From Artemia franciscana (lineage: Eukaryota; Arthropoda; Branchiopoda; Anostraca; Artemiidae), in assembly GCF_032884065.1 (NCBI RefSeq), contig NC_088872.1, positions 39,437,979-39,501,978 on the forward strand: a stretch of 64,000 nucleotides of DNA, written 5' to 3'. This document shows, piece after piece, positions 42,482 through 52,089 of the stretch (the stretch's first letter is position 1; the number at the start of each line of letters is the position of its first letter). A program made the translations under genes and the position numbers. The notes beneath the pieces are model-generated. The model had not been told where the DNA came from. It searched no databases and saw nothing but the letters and a program-made list of their open reading frames with translations.

Positions 42482-43118
42482 TATATATATATATATATAT
42501 TTAACTACGTACAACATGCAAATATACAACATTCTTTGCTTTCCCATTGTCTCTCCATATAAATAGATTGTCAGGTTTACCAACTCTTGAGCAGGCAACA
42601 TAATAATTGTCCATTTGAAAACAATCCGTATTCAGATCTATACCGCATTTTTCTAACGATTGTCCTTGAGCTTTGTTGATGGTGATTGCTAATCGAACAT
42701 TCCCTGTGTCCCCTTCGTCATTTATATATCCCCCGTGCCCCCGGCGTCCCCGTTGTAGTTGTGTCCCTGTGTCCTGGTCGTCATTTATATTCCCTGTGTT
42801 CCGGTCGTCATTTGTGTCCCGGTATCCCAGTCTGTAATCTCTCTTTGAGTGTCCTAGTCGTCATTTATATTCCCTTTGTCCCGGTGTCCCGGTCGTCATT
42901 TGCGTCCCGGTGTCCCGGTTTGTAATTTCTCTTTGAGTGTCCCAGTCGTCATTTATATTCCCTGTGTTCCGGTCGTCATTTGTGTCCCGGTGTCCCGGTC
43001 TGTAGTGTCATCTTATAATGACGTCATATACAAAGCCTTATAGACTTATAATGACGTCAAATGCAAACCCACAAACAAACAAACATGCATATATACAACT
43101 TATTTTTATATATATAGA
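42482..43118 (-). mobile_element. Minus-strand non-autonomous Helitron
   Basis: The 5' end is at 43118 (TC on the minus strand, preceded by A; core TATATATATAAAAATAAG). Inside: GACGTCA motifs near 43020 and 43052, minisatellite (43005-42715), helicase tail (42705-42505) and a short AT tract (42482-42500). Its 3' hairpins are missing: the AT tract abuts the plus-strand element's 3' end, a tail-to-tail junction. Confidence 0.7.
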
Positions 43119-45085
43119 TACAGTTCCTTCTTTATTTTTTTTATTTTTTATTTTTTTCTTTTTTTTAGTTTCTTCTTTTTATTGATTTGTTTTCTTCAAT
43201 TTGTCGTTGTTCATTCTAACATTGACACTTGGAAAAATCTTTACGTGCCAAGCATGCTAAAGCTCCAACAATTTATATTAAACCTCAAATATTGGAGTAT
43301 CTGTTTTAAGGTTTTCGAATTACTTTAATCTATTGTATAAATATATTGAAATATTTGTGCAATTCCCAGTTTTTTTTTAGTTTTTTTCTTTTTTTTAGGT
43401 TTTTAGCTTTTCTTTAGTTTTTTTTTCTTTTTAGTTTTTCATCTTTTTTATTTTTTTACGTTTTTTCTTTTTTTAATTTTTTTTATTTTTTATTTTTTTT
43501 TTTTTTAGTTTTTTCTTTTTGTTTTTTTTTAGTTTATTGCCATTTTTATTTTTTCGAATTACTTTAATCTATTGTTAAAATATTTCGAAATATTTATGCA
43601 ATTTCCAGATTTTACATTCTAGTTTGTTTTCTTTTATATATATATAGAAGATATGATCTGGCGTAACAGACATAGTGTAACAGACATAACAGACAGACAA
43701 CTTATTTATATATATATAGATTTTTTTTAGTTTTTCTCTTTTTTTAGTTTTATTTTTTTAGTTTTTTTTTCATTTTTAGTTTTGTTCTTTCATTTTCTTC
43801 CTTATTTTTCAGACTTCATATGCAAACCCTCAAACATACAAAAAAACAAACATGTTTTAATTTTTTCTTTTTTAGTTTTTTCTTTTTTAGTTTTGTAGCT
43901 TTTTTAGTTTTTTTTTAACTTTTTTTCTTTCTAGTTTTTTAAGTTTTGTAGTTTTTTTTAACTTTTTTTCTTTCTAGTTTTTTAAGTTTTTTAATTTTTT
44001 CTTTTTTCTTTTTTTTTCTTTTTAGGTTTTTCTTTTTTTTAGTTCTTTCTTTTTTTCTTTTTTTTTCTTTTTTTTAGTTTTTTAGCTTTTTCAGTTTTTC
44101 TTTTTTAGTTTTTCTTTTTTTGTAGCTTTTTTAGTTTTCTTAGGTTTTTTTCTTTTAGTTTTTTACCTGTTTATTTTTTTTTTAGTTTTTTCTTTTTTTG
44201 TTTTTTTATTTTTTTTTATTTTTTTATCTCTTTTTTTAGTTTTCTTTTTTTAATTTTTTATTTTTTTATTTTTTTTTTATTTTTTTGTTTTTCCTTTCAT
44301 TTTATTTTTTATTTTTCAGACGTCATATGCAAACCCTCAAACATACAAAAAAACAAACATGTTATAATTTTTTTCTTTTTTATTTTTTTCTTTTTTTAGT
44401 TTTGTAGGTTTTTTAGTTTTTTTCAGCTTTTTATTCTTTTTAGTTTTTTACCATTTTTAATTTTTTTTTTTTTTAGTTTTTTTCTTTTTAGGTTTTCTTT
44501 TTTTATATTTTTTTGTTTTTAGTTTTTTCTTTTTTTTGTTTTTTTGCATTTTTAGTTTTTTTTTCTTTTTCAGTTTTCTTTTTCTTCTTTATTTTTCAGA
44601 CGTCATAATTAAACCCTCAACCCAAAAATACATAAAACTTATTTTTATTTATATAGAAAATAGTGTAACAGACAAATAGCTTATTTTTATATAGATAGAA
44701 GATATGTTTTCTCTTCTTTTTTAATTTTTTCTTTTTAGTTTTTTCTTTTTTTAGTTTTTTGGCTTTTTTTATTTTTTTAGCTTTGTTCATTTTAGTTTTT
44801 TACCTTTTTTGATTTGATTTTATTTTTTTAGGTTTTTCTGTTTAGGTTTTTTCTTCTTTTTAATTTTTTTATTTTTCAGTTTTTTTTTCTTTTTTTAGTT
44901 TTTTTCTTTTTAGTTTTTTTAGTTTTTTACCTTTTTTCTTTTTTCAGTTTTCTTTTTCTTGTTTATTTTTCAGACGTCATATGCAAACCCTCAACACAAA
45001 AGTTCATACAACTTATTTTTATATATATAGAAGATAGTGTAACAGACATACAACTTATTTTTATATATATAAATTGTTAGTGTTA
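43119..45085 (-). mobile_element. Array of minus-strand Helitron 5' ends and T-rich tracts
   Basis: Inverse-complement 5' cores lie near 43640, 43720, 44655, 44697, 45028 and 45068 (ACTTATTTTTATATATATAG-type). Several are paired only about 40 bp apart around AGATAGTGTAACAGACA. Between them run T-rich tracts (TTTTTAGTTTTTT-type) up to 900 bp and the GACGTCATATGCAAACCCTC motif. The stretch 43205-43375 matches 24990-25160. No minisatellite or 3' end is visible. Confidence 0.55.
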
Positions 45086-45089
45086 AAAA

Positions 45090-45450
45090 ATGTCAATATT
45101 TAACCATCGATAGCAATGACCGAGCTGAACTAAACTGCAAAAGGAGTATTTCATTTCTAGTTTCTGATACTGTTGTTATTTTATTGGACTTCAGCTCGAG
45201 GTCAACACTTATCTTAAATATCCAAGAAAAATTAGAAAGGCATGTGGTTCAATAACACGGCTACGTGGTATCTATACCCGTGATATTTTAGGTGCTCTTT
45301 TTTGACACAGTTGCCCTTCCGCGTGTTTTGTTCAGTTATGTTTTTAAGCCTATTGTAGATCATTGCTTTGTTGCATCTGTTCAAGTGTTTTTGCAATTAC
45401 ATTTGTGTACGCTATTTTATACACTCCTTGATTTTGAATAGAATAAATAA
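45090..45450 (+). pseudogene. LINE 3'-end remnant
   Basis: In changing frames the plus strand gives RKIRKACGSITRLRGIYTRD, ILGALF and VALPRVLFSYVFKPIV, the pattern of the region after the RT palm in non-LTR retrotransposons. It ends with AATAAATAAATAATTGG near 45445. Too short to assign a clade. Confidence 0.45.
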
Positions 45451-45545
45451 ATAATTGGAAACATAGTTTATAAATTGGTAAAATTTATGGTCTTTCACTT
45501 TATTTCAACTTACGTGAAAAGTCAACTGGGCTTCAGACATACTTT

Positions 45546-45917
45546 ATGGGTCTTTCAAGTTGGGCAGGAGCCAAAATCTTGTACTGTTTTATTGATGTCT
45601 TATTGGCTGTCAAAATCCCATCTCTCTCTGTGCAAATTTTTCTTTATGAATCATCGCCATCTAGAATTGAGAAATATAATAAAATCAAAGAGCACAACAA
45701 GATTTTTAAACACTTCTCAAATATTCTAGCTACCCCTGGACAGAGCTTTGCAAAATGGGTTACAACAAGGGTGTCACAAAAAAAAGGAAATGAATACATC
45801 GTACAAGAAACATTAAATTTCAAAGGTTCAAATTTCTCTGTTGCTACAGAGCCAATATTTAATCATCAACATTTCAAACCGTTATTTTTCAAATTATCTA
45901 AGCGGGAAACCCTTTAA
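45546..45917 (+). other. Unrecognised 123-codon open frame
   Basis: The frame contains SWAGAKILYCFIDVLLAVKI and ATPGQSFAKWVTTRVSQKKG. I recognise no family. The first codon is ATG. The AT content and lack of flanking splice signals or neighbours make it more likely a chance frame or decayed gene than a working one. Confidence 0.2.
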
Positions 45918-46032
45918 CTCTGCCCCCTCCCCTTCTTGTAAACATGAATGCATCATAAAATTTTGGATTTCAAGAAAACACAACCTTGCATTCTCTTTGC
46001 CAATTTTTAGGCTGAATCGTTCGCAAGCGACA

Positions 46033-46305
46033 TTAAATAAAAAACAGGTATTTTTTTTAACTGAAAGTAAGGAGCGACATTAAAACTTAAAACGGACAGA
46101 AGTTATTCCGTATATGATATGGACTGTCCCTTCCTCAGCACATTGTTCTGTACGCTAGAGTTTGACTCTTTGTCACAACTCTACTTTTTGAAACAATGAA
46201 AACTTTAGCGTAATGAGCGAGGCGTTGAGGAGGGGACAGCTCCTTTCATGCAGGAAATAATTTCTGTTTGTTTTCACTCGGTAATTTGATCACTCGGCAG
46301 GTTAG
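46033..46305. mobile_element. Foldback element copy starting with TTAA
   Basis: Starts TTAAATAAAAAACAGG at 46033 and continues CTGAAAGTAAGGAGCGACAT, as in the left arm of the foldback at 61418. Its right half carries TTTAGCGTAATGAGCGAGGC and GAGGAGGGGACAGCTCCTTT, the inverse complement of the left arm. The right end is diverged. Confidence 0.6.
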
Positions 46306-46325
46306 AAATGTTGTTGCCAAGAAAC

Positions 46326-47215
46326 TTATCTATTTACTATTTTCATTTGGGTTTCTATTGTTTTAACTCGTGAATCTTTAGAATTTGCTTCTTCTTTTGT
46401 TTTAACCTTATTAATAATATTTTCAACAATATTTTCCCTCAGTTTCTTCTTTGTGTCAAGCTTATTTTCTCGCTTGATGTCTTCCTTTCTTTTTTGTTCA
46501 TCTGCATTAATTTTCAACAGCTCAAAAGCTTCTTCAAGTTGTTTTTCTTGTCAGCCTGAATTTCATACTTGATTTCACTCTTATTGTTTTCCTAATTTTT
46601 CTCTACCTGTATCAGATTCTACCACATATATGCTTTTGTCAAATTTTTCCCCCTTTTCTTTACATTGTTCAATTTTCTCATTTCCTACGGAATACTGTTT
46701 TCTTCTTCATTTTTTTGAAGTATCTCTAAGTGCCGTATTAATTATTCATCTTGCTTAATGCTTTATAATTTCACCAAAATCATTGATTAACCATATGACG
46801 ACATTAAAAGATTGTCATTTTCTGGAACCCCCACGACAAAATTAAGTTTTACTACAAGAGAAGGTTGTCTGTCCCTGATATGCTTAATAACAATGACGAG
46901 AGTTCCCGCTACTTGTTTAATGTCTTTCCGTCTTTTTTTTTCATTTTGGGTTTCATCCGCTTCCCAGGGAAAGTTTCTTTCACTTACACTTCATCTTGGG
47001 TTTCTGCAATCTCAACTCAAAGTTCTGTAGATCTTTCTTCTTCTCTTATATCCACCTCAGTGACAAAAACTTTCGAAGATCGCTCGTTAGTTTCTCCTTC
47101 GTCTCAACCTTGGTCTTCTATAACTATTTACTTGCTTATTTCTTCGTCTGCATTAATTTTTACTATCCCTAACACTTTTTCTACTTCCTTTTCCTTTTCC
47201 TTTTCAGCGTAAATT
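46326..47215 (-). other. Degenerate lysine/glutamate-rich frame
   Basis: The minus strand reads K/E-rich protein in several frames, for instance INADEQKRKEDIKRENKLDT (46500-46440) and, near 47160, a similar INADEEISKQIVIEDQ. The repetition suggests a charged coiled-coil repeat that has decayed, or simply TTC/TTT-rich DNA on the plus strand. No start, stop or splice structure is supported. Confidence 0.25.
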
Positions 47216-47785
47216 TCTATTTTATTTCATTCTGATTCTTCTTCTTTTTTCTTTCTTCGTGTTTCCTGATTTTCCCATTCTCTTTTCTAAGACTTTACCA
47301 TTTGGGCCTTCTTTAAAATTACTCCACTTTTCTTCAGTTTTGTCATTCCTTACAGGCTGTAAATTCTCTTCTCATATTATTGAACTACATCTACTCTGTC
47401 TTGGACTTCGTTTTCAATATCGTCAGGCAGTATTAAATTCTAAACCAACCGTTGGTTCAACCTTTGATGAGCTATATGGAAACAGTTTATAAAACGAAAG
47501 GAATTCTCTAAAAGCCTTAAAGCCCTTAAAAATGGCGTTGGAAAAAAACAAGACTTCACGATACAAATCGTCATTTTCAGAAATTGCATGCACAAAACTC
47601 ACAACAGCCCTGCCCCCCTATCTATATTGAATAATTAGGAAAGTCACTTTTTGCATGGGCTCCATTGACGTGTGCTGGTTTTTTTTTTCTTGATTTTATC
47701 TACTCTAAATAAGAGCAGTTTTATACGCTTTCGGAAATAAACAGAATTTGCTACAAATAGGAAAACGGCTATTCATCTGAATTTT
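47216..47785. other. No supported feature
   Basis: T-rich, with a 77-codon chance frame on the plus strand. It probably contains the 3' flank of the minus-strand ankyrin gene; no AATAAA in the correct place was confirmed. Confidence 0.3.
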
Positions 47786-47792
47786 TTTAGTT

Positions 47793-48910
47793 TTACGATA
47801 TTTCGTTTCGTTTTTTGTTCATAGAAGATGATAATTCTGCACATATATTTTTTTTTAACAGAATTTGGAGTTCTTTTTCATACATCAAGTAATTTTTCAA
47901 AACTACTGGAACATCAAAACCTTGCATATTATTGAATATTTCGATAAGGCTTGTATCTCTGGTCATATAATCCCGGCAGATTGATTTCAACGTTGAAACT
48001 CTGAAATCATAGACTTTGAATGCCAGATTACACAGTTTTGCAAACCATTTCATATTTGATTTGAAATAAACATTTGCGATTATTCCTTCTAAATTTGTTT
48101 GTTCTACCAGCCAAGTAATAATTGAATTATACATTTTTTTTTTACACAAAACTCCCATCGGACCACAAAAGGCGTTGTTTTCAAGAAGATATTTTGACGT
48201 GGTAACATGTTTTTCAGAAAAAGCTAACATTAATGGAGTTTTCCAGTCAGAGTTTAAACTGTTTACATTTGAGCCATTTGAGATCAGCAGCCTACAAACA
48301 GCAACTTCTCCGTGCATAGCAGCCAAGTGTAATGGTGTGTTATTACAAAAATCGGCGGTATTTGTATTGGCCCCGTTTTGAATTAGAAACTCAACCATCT
48401 CTAGCTCTCCCAGCTCAGCAGCAGCATGTAACGGTGTTTGATTCAAAGAATTGGAGGTATTTACATTAGCACCATGCGAAATCAATAGCTTACAAACTGC
48501 AATCTTTTTTTGCATAGCAGTGTAGTAGAGTGGTGTGTTTTTATGTTCGCTTTGCTTAGCAGCCTTGTGTAATGGTGTTTCCATAAAATAATAATCGTAT
48601 GTATCTACATTGGCCCCATTTGCAATCAGGAGCTCACAAACAGCTACTTTTCCTTGCAAAGCAGCACAGTGAAGTGGTGTGCCAGAAAATCCAACGGCCC
48701 ATTAATGTTTGCACCGTTTAAAATCAATAGGTCACACAAAGGAATATTTCCTTGACATGCAGCAATTTGCAGTGGAGTTCTCCCCCAACGATCGGATGCA
48801 TTTACATTCGCACCATTTGTAATCAGTGCATTGCAAACAGCAACTTCTCCTCGCTCAATAGCAGGATGTAGACTCGGTTTTTCCGACATGTCCAATTTAG
48901 CGCTGTTCAT
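47793..48910 (-). pseudogene. Ankyrin-repeat protein with SOCS-box-like C-terminus, one frameshift
   Basis: Minus strand, start ATG at 48910 (MNSAKLDMSEKPSLHPAI), no introns. Six to eight ankyrin repeats are visible by their NGANVN-type ends and TPLHxAA starts (GRTPLQIAACQGNIPLCDLL, TPLHAAAELGELEMVEFLIQ, TPLHLAAMHGEVAVCRLLIS). A one-base shift near 48690-48705 breaks repeat 3 (GPLDF, then GTPLHCAALQGK in the next frame). The C-terminus has TLKSICRDYM and DVPVVLKNYLMYE, which fits the L..(I)C...P..LK.YL pattern of SOCS boxes in ASB-type ubiquitin-ligase adaptors. It is either a recent pseudogene or an intact gene with an assembly error. Confidence 0.7.
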
Positions 48911-48942
48911 AACTGAATAATACTAAGGCGTTTGCATTCTTA

Positions 48943-48952
48943 CTTTTATATA
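48943..48952 (-). promoter_or_regulatory. TATA box of the ankyrin gene
   Basis: TATATAAAAG on the minus strand, the same spacing to its ATG (48910) as in the divergent gene. Confidence 0.5.
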
Positions 48953-49067
48953 CTATAGCTTGAAATCTATATATAAATATATAATGATGTTAATATATGA
49001 CGTAAAATAATGATGTAAAAATATACTATGACGTTCACATATAAGCGATATGATGACATCATACCAT

Positions 49068-49077
49068 TATATAAAAG
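49068..49077 (+). promoter_or_regulatory. TATA box of the capping enzyme gene
   Basis: TATATAAAAG. A start site about 25-30 bp downstream would fall just before ATG 49110, which argues that the in-frame ATG at 49050, lying before the TATA box, is not used. Confidence 0.55.
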
Positions 49078-49109
49078 AAAAAATACAAATGCGTCAGTAT
49101 CATTTGCTT

Positions 49110-52052
49110 ATGAACAGTGCTAAATTGAAGATGCCAGAAAAACCGAGTCTGTCTTGCATCTCAAGGGGAAAAGTGGAAAAGAACAATCATAGAACAAACA
49201 AAAATTCCGTATCTATTGTCTACAATGATTCCCATGTTGCTGGAAGACAAGTTGAAAATGGCCGTACTCTTGCTGATTATAGCATACAGAAAAAATCAAC
49301 TCTTCACCGTATGCAAATAAAAGACACTGCTACTTCAAAAAATAAAACAATAACTGCTGAAGCGACTTCAAAAGACACTTCAGAAGCTTGGAATGATGCC
49401 ACCTTAAAGAAAGAGTCGCATATAAGCTCTACTAATAGAGTTTCTCAAAATCTGGCTAGTTTGGCGCCACCTGAGAGCGTGAAGGACCTGAAACAAAGGA
49501 ACGACCCAGGTAACAAGGCTGTGAATATAAAAAAAAGAAAAGTTTTTGACTTGAGTTCTCAAAATTTGAGTGTGTCAGCACCAGTCAAGGTCGAAAGTCT
49601 TTCCGCCCGATTACGTGATGAAGCAGATGCAAACATTACTAAAATTAAACCGCCCAAAAAACGCTCTTCTGAAGAAATTAGGGACCCAGAGAACAAGGCT
49701 ATGAAACCAAAAAAAAGAAAAATATGTGACTCAAGCTTTCTAAATTTGAGCGAGTCAGCACCAGTCAAGGCCGAATGTGTTTCTTCCCGATTACTTGATG
49801 AACCGAATGTAAACCTTTCCAAACAGTCAAGAAAACGGCTTTATGGAGAAATGAGTGGCCCAGGTAGCATGATTTTGAGTCCAAAACAAAAAATATTTCT
49901 TAACATGAGCTTCGACAATTTAAGTGCGTCAGTACCAGTAAACGCTGGATTTAGTGATGAACCACGTGCAAAAAATCTTAGACTTGAATCACACATAAAA
50001 CCCCCTTCTGAAGAAATGAGTGACCAAGGTAACAAGACTGTGAATACAAACAAAAGAAACATTCTTGACTCGAGCTTTCAAAATTTGAGCAAGTCAGCAC
50101 CAGTCAATGCCGAATGTGTTTCTGCGGAGTTACTTGATGAACCAGATGTAAACCTTTCGCAAGAATCAAGAAAACGGCCTTCTGAAAAAATGAGTGACCC
50201 AGGTAACAAGGCTGTGAATCTAAAAAAAAGAAAAATTAGCAGCTCTAACTTTGAAAATCTGAGAGCATCAGTACCTGTGCACGCTGAATGTATTTCTACC
50301 CAAATAAGTGAAGAACCGGGTGAAAAAGTTTCTAAACTTGAACCGTCAATGAGTGACCCAGGTAGCAATCTTTTGAACCCAAAAGATCCAAAGTGGATAA
50401 GGTGGATTAGGAGTGAAAGATGTAGCAGGGAACCCATTTGGAATTTTATTGCTTTTAAGACTCCATTGGATACCATATATCCCATTCAAGAAAGTGAAAA
50501 ATTCACGTCCAAAATGCTTTTGGACATAGCAAAACTTTTTAAAATTAATGACAAACAGGTAAAAGTAGGCCTATTGATCGACTTGACAAACGCAGACGAA
50601 GATAAATTTTATGACTCATCTGTTATAAGAGAGTCTGGCATTCTGTATAAGAAAATACGGTGTGAAGGTCATTCAGATGCACCTTCTATGGAACAATATC
50701 AAGAGTTTAAAACTTTATGTGATGGCTTTCTCGATAAAAACTCAACCAGTGCCGTAGCTGTCCACTGTACACATGGATTTAATAGGACAGGATTTATGAT
50801 TATCTCATATCTTGTGGATAAACGAGTTTTTGTGGATAAAAAATTTGAGCTAGAAGATTATATAAATTTGTTCAGATTAAAACGGCCTCCTGGAATAATT
50901 AAGGATTCCTATATATTCGAACTTCAAAAGAGATGGGAAAAGAAACCTTTTGAGCCAAAAGGAGTCAAATACGTTGAAGGCGTTGTTGGAGTTGAAGCTT
51001 ACAATATAAAAAAAAAAATTGCCGAACTTTGTGGCTGGGAAAAACTGAGCACTTTCCCAGGGGGTCAACCTGTTTCTTTAACACAGGATAACATAGAATT
51101 TTTAAAAAAATATAAATATCAGATCACATGGAAAGCTGATGGAACACGATTCATGATGCTGATTCAAGGTGAAAAAACTTATCTTTGTGACAGAGATTAT
51201 AAAATCTATGAAGTGTCTGCAAAATTTTATTCAAACAAAATGATGAATGAACTAAAGGATACGTTATTAGACGGCGAATTAGTGCTTGATAAATGGAAGG
51301 ACAAGAAGTCAGATCTTGAACTGAGCAGGTATAATTTTCTCATCTATGATATTATATCGCATGATGGCAAAAATATTGGCTCTTTACCGTTCAATATGCG
51401 ATTGGACTGCATTCGGGATGACATTATAGAGCCAAGAACATTGGCAAAAAAAAATAACTTAATAAAAACAGGATTAGAATCCTTTAGAATAACAAAGAAG
51501 GAGTACTTCAAGTTCGAAGACAGTCATAAGGTGTTCAAAGGTGGATCTTTCTTTAAACAGTTGACACATGATACTGACGGGCTCATATTTCAGCCAGTTG
51601 ATGAGTCATACAACTGTGGCCAATGGTTGAGACTATTAAAATGGAAAGACGTCAACACTGCTGATTTTAGGCTAAAAATTGAGGAAGTCCGTAAATATGG
51701 GCAATTGCCAAGAAAAAATGGCTCTTTACTTGTGTTGGAACATGGGAAGGAAGTAAATTTCTTACAAAATAGCGTTAAATTGGAAAGAGAAATAAATTGG
51801 AATAACTATGATGGCAAAATAATTGAGTGTTGCTTTGATAAAACTTCGTATGGAGAATCGATTTGGAAGTTTGTACGGCAAAGGTTTGACAAGTCATTTC
51901 CAAACTCTAAGCAGACAGTCGAATCTGTAATGCATTGCATAAGAAATCCAGTGTCAGAAGAATATTTAAAAATATTTATACAGGAAATTGTGAAAGTGTC
52001 GAAGGAAAGTGGAAGGATAGAGAGTCAAATCAAACCATTCGGAGCTGGATAA
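49110..52052 (+). CDS. mRNA capping enzyme (triphosphatase-guanylyltransferase), intronless, long repeat N-terminus
   Basis: The open frame runs from 49050, but ATG 49110 (MNSAKLKMPEKPSL) follows the TATA box and matches the divergent gene's start, giving 980 residues. Numbered from 49050: residues about 150-445 carry five or six 53-60-residue repeats (DPGNKAVNxKKRK...SAPVxAE...RLLDEP) with NLS-like KKRK; about 455-650 form the cysteine-phosphatase RNA triphosphatase, P-loop HCTHGFNRTGF with C573; about 660-980 form the guanylyltransferase, KADGTR with K695, then LLDGELVLD, YNFLIYDI, TDGLIFQP and LLKWKD. All catalytic motifs are intact. The enzyme caps nascent mRNA in the nucleus. Animal capping enzymes are about 600 residues and I would expect introns, so this is likely a retrocopy or otherwise acquired paralogue. 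Confidence 0.9.
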   Translation: MNSAKLKMPEKPSLSCISRGKVEKNNHRTNKNSVSIVYNDSHVAGRQVENGRTLADYSIQKKSTLHRMQIKDTATSKNKTITAEATSKDTSEAWNDATLKKESHISSTNRVSQNLASLAPPESVKDLKQRNDPGNKAVNIKKRKVFDLSSQNLSVSAPVKVESLSARLRDEADANITKIKPPKKRSSEEIRDPENKAMKPKKRKICDSSFLNLSESAPVKAECVSSRLLDEPNVNLSKQSRKRLYGEMSGPGSMILSPKQKIFLNMSFDNLSASVPVNAGFSDEPRAKNLRLESHIKPPSEEMSDQGNKTVNTNKRNILDSSFQNLSKSAPVNAECVSAELLDEPDVNLSQESRKRPSEKMSDPGNKAVNLKKRKISSSNFENLRASVPVHAECISTQISEEPGEKVSKLEPSMSDPGSNLLNPKDPKWIRWIRSERCSREPIWNFIAFKTPLDTIYPIQESEKFTSKMLLDIAKLFKINDKQVKVGLLIDLTNADEDKFYDSSVIRESGILYKKIRCEGHSDAPSMEQYQEFKTLCDGFLDKNSTSAVAVHCTHGFNRTGFMIISYLVDKRVFVDKKFELEDYINLFRLKRPPGIIKDSYIFELQKRWEKKPFEPKGVKYVEGVVGVEAYNIKKKIAELCGWEKLSTFPGGQPVSLTQDNIEFLKKYKYQITWKADGTRFMMLIQGEKTYLCDRDYKIYEVSAKFYSNKMMNELKDTLLDGELVLDKWKDKKSDLELSRYNFLIYDIISHDGKNIGSLPFNMRLDCIRDDIIEPRTLAKKNNLIKTGLESFRITKKEYFKFEDSHKVFKGGSFFKQLTHDTDGLIFQPVDESYNCGQWLRLLKWKDVNTADFRLKIEEVRKYGQLPRKNGSLLVLEHGKEVNFLQNSVKLEREINWNNYDGKIIECCFDKTSYGESIWKFVRQRFDKSFPNSKQTVESVMHCIRNPVSEEYLKIFIQEIVKVSKESGRIESQIKPFGAG
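49497..50400 (+). repeat. Coding tandem repeats, about 160-180 bp per unit
   Basis: Units begin (D/G of the DPG-type motif) at 49503, 49683, 49857, 50022, 50196 and 50355; spacings are 180, 174, 165, 174 and 159 bp, all multiples of three. Units 1, 2 and 5 carry KKRK; units 3 and 4 have KQK and NKR instead. The same repeats appear in both pseudogene copies, so the array predates the duplications. Confidence 0.85.
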
Positions 52053-52089
52053 ATTGAATCAAACCAATGAAGACTTAGCTATACTTAGA

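Larger units (their letters stand above)
48908..49112. promoter_or_regulatory. Bidirectional promoter with duplicated, inverted core
   Basis: TATATAAAAG lies on the plus strand at 49068-49077, 32 bp before ATG 49110, and on the minus strand at 48952-48943, 32 bp before ATG 48910. Leaders match too: both have a CAAA-GC then TAGTAT/CAGTAT then TTATGAAC layout. The 115 bp between the TATA boxes hold TGACGTAA (near 49001), TGACGTTC (near 49030) and TGACATCA (near 49053), resembling CREB/ATF sites. The two genes therefore share copies of one core promoter. Confidence 0.65.

Noticed and set aside
49050-49109. ATG 49050 as start of the capping enzyme
   Set aside because: The TATA box lies downstream of it, and the homologous divergent gene starts at the MNSAKL codon.
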